This document shows positions 38,466 to 39,718 of a stretch of DNA of 39,718 nucleotides, one piece after another. Every line of letters starts with the position of its first letter. Positions within the stretch are counted from its first letter, which is position 1. A program made the position numbers and the translations under genes. This DNA is from Candidatus Eremiobacteraceae bacterium. Lineage in GTDB: Bacteria; Vulcanimicrobiota; Vulcanimicrobiia; Eremiobacterales; Eremiobacteraceae. The stretch covers positions 1 through 39,718 of the forward strand of contig DATCBN010000077.1 in NCBI GenBank assembly GCA_036511855.1. The letters are read 5' to 3'. The notes under the pieces are model-generated. The model did no database searches. It was not told the origin of the DNA and was given only the letters and a program-made list of their open reading frames with translations.

Positions 38466-39695
38466 TCAGGGTATGAAGCGCGAAATCGCGAGTGCTCCGA
38501 TCCTGCGGCCGAGCGTGTCTCCAACCTCGCAAGAATTCCGGAAGTGCACGCCGCCCCAGATGCGAGCATTCGAAATCTCCTGATCCCACTGCTCTATGTC
38601 TGCGAAGTGTCGCGTGACGCCCGGCAATAACGGGCTTTCAAAAGCCATCGGATTGGGGCCGACGCCGAACCACGCCTCAAGCACTTCGGCGCTCGAACCG
38701 GCGATTATGGAATGCGCCGCGATATATTCGGGGAACGGCGGCGTATCGATCGCCGGCGACCAATCGCCGGCTCCTCCGGCGCGAATAGCCGTGATCGGGC
38801 GCCAAAGATTATACGCGTACTTAGCGTCCCAAGCGACGGTGAGCGCATCGGCGTTCGCAACATTCAGCGCCGCGAAGAGTCGCGCATCCTGTTCGGCGCT
38901 GAGGCCGTGAGCTTTGGCCAGCTGCGTGGCCGCATAATTCGGATACGCCGGACCGACCCATTGCCAATAGATCGCTGCTTGAGTCTGGTCCGGGCTTCGA
39001 GTGGTGCTCGTAGCACTGCCGATGCTCGTCACCTCAGCGAGATCTCGCAGGTAGATCGTGCTGCCGAGCGCCGGCGGCGGACCTGGCCGAAGCGCGTCGG
39101 GCGCGGCTAAAAGCCACGTCGCCGTGTGCGCTAGCTGCGGCATCAACGCGGGCAGGAGACGTGGCGCGGTGGGTTGCCAATCGCCGGCATTTGAGCCCGG
39201 TGCATACGCTTTGATTGATGCCGGTGGTATATCATGTTGGTGCATCGCCACAAGCTGCGCCGCAATGGCAACGCCGGTCGCGACGCCATCGTCTTTAGCC
39301 TTGCCGGCGGCAATCCGATCGAGCGACTCGCGAAGATCCGCATCGAGTTTTTCGCGCTGGTCTGGGTACAGGCTCACGAGAACCGCATGCGCCGCCGCTG
39401 CCGCTGCGGCATCCGGCGACGCGCCGCCGATCGATTTCAGAAAGACGACGGAATACGGCCGATGCGCGGGAGAGGCCGAAATGTTTGCAATCGCGTCGGA
39501 GACCGCAACCTGCACGAGAGCCATACTATGGCTATCCGTCGGATTGCCGGCCTTTGCGGTCGCGATTGCGCGAAGTGCGATGTCATTCCAATCGAGGACG
39601 ACATTTCCGCCATCGGCGGCGCGCGCCGCGAGCGGTGCGGACAGAACCAATGCGGCGACGCTGATAAGCGCACCGGAAAGTCGCGAAATGGTCAT
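38466..39695 (-). CDS. Exported vanadium-haloperoxidase-like (PAP2 superfamily) protein
   Basis: A 409-residue exported protein with a signal peptide (GALISVAALVLSAPLAARA). The PAP2/vanadate site is present: WDAKYAYNLWRPITAIR (Lys and Arg), FPEYIAAHSIIAGSS (His), and ARIWGGVHFRNSCEVGDTLGRRIG (Arg, His). Such enzymes either oxidise halides with peroxide using vanadate or act as phosphatases; the pattern here matches the bacterial haloperoxidase-like class. GGGAG precedes the ATG by about eight bases. It is convergent with the cytochrome c gene. The native reaction is untested. Confidence 0.87.
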   Translation of the reverse strand: MTISRLSGALISVAALVLSAPLAARAADGGNVVLDWNDIALRAIATAKAGNPTDSHSMALVQVAVSDAIANISASPAHRPYSVVFLKSIGGASPDAAAAAAAHAVLVSLYPDQREKLDADLRESLDRIAAGKAKDDGVATGVAIAAQLVAMHQHDIPPASIKAYAPGSNAGDWQPTAPRLLPALMPQLAHTATWLLAAPDALRPGPPPALGSTIYLRDLAEVTSIGSATSTTRSPDQTQAAIYWQWVGPAYPNYAATQLAKAHGLSAEQDARLFAALNVANADALTVAWDAKYAYNLWRPITAIRAGGAGDWSPAIDTPPFPEYIAAHSIIAGSSAEVLEAWFGVGPNPMAFESPLLPGVTRHFADIEQWDQEISNARIWGGVHFRNSCEVGDTLGRRIGALAISRFIP

Positions 39696-39718
39696 GGCGA
39701 TCTCCCGTCCTGGAAATG

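Overview
This 39.7 kb window comes from a GC-rich (about 60%) bacterium with an outer membrane. The diderm inference rests on an RND efflux pump with its periplasmic adaptor, a probable outer-membrane beta-barrel, several lipoprotein signal sequences and a peptidoglycan-age set of secreted proteins. Nothing here is taxonomically decisive. The mix of split pyr genes, GTG/TTG starts, weak or absent Shine-Dalgarno sites and abundant short palindromes would fit a poorly cultured phylum such as Eremiobacterota (WPS-2), but that is only a guess. Most genes are ordinary chromosomal housekeeping genes. I see no rRNA, tRNA, prophage, transposase or CRISPR array.

Layout. 1-3622 (minus): a partial proline-rich secreted protein, a DUF4097-type secreted protein and an OmpR-type two-component pair. 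3827-5190 (plus): thpR and a SIMPL-domain protein. 5289-5429 (minus): a 46-codon gene. 5586-8040 (plus): a tightly coupled pyrK-pyrD-pyrF operon. pyrE follows at 10206, after an interrupting kelch lipoprotein (minus) and a secreted protein. 10867-15305 (minus): an ABC exporter, then pth, rplY and prs. 15484-19734: uvrB, a SnoaL-like protein, a ferritin-like protein, a Uma2-family protein (minus) and a rhodanese. 19806-26776 (minus): an NHL-propeller lipoprotein, a large secreted glycine-rich protein and an RND permease plus adaptor. 26879-33143: a HAD hydrolase, a DUF1036 protein, a frameshifted beta-barrel gene (minus), uvrA and two PilZ-type genes. 33260-38373: a nucleoside-diphosphate-sugar epimerase-like gene, then ligA, GNAT, HAD and cytochrome c genes linked by 1-4 base overlaps. 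38466-39695 (minus): a vanadium-haloperoxidase-like protein. Functionally the window holds de novo pyrimidine synthesis and its PRPP supply (pyrK, pyrD, pyrF, pyrE, prs) and nucleotide-excision repair with its ligase (uvrA, uvrB, ligA).

The main discovery candidate is a dispersed palindrome, GGGCAAGC-NNN-GCTTGCCC, with 21 copies (16 perfect) and a conserved GTACTA, GTATTA or TGTAGGA flank on one side only. Copies usually occur as direct tandems 33-51 bases apart, often just after a gene and in the same direction. Five carry a T-tract and look like intrinsic terminators. Three copies lie inside coding sequence in frame (uvrA, thpR and the 3' end of prs), where they add the peptide VLGQA(S/T)LA. 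Related hairpins keep similar flanks or architecture but use other stem sequences. No REP-type transposase is present here.
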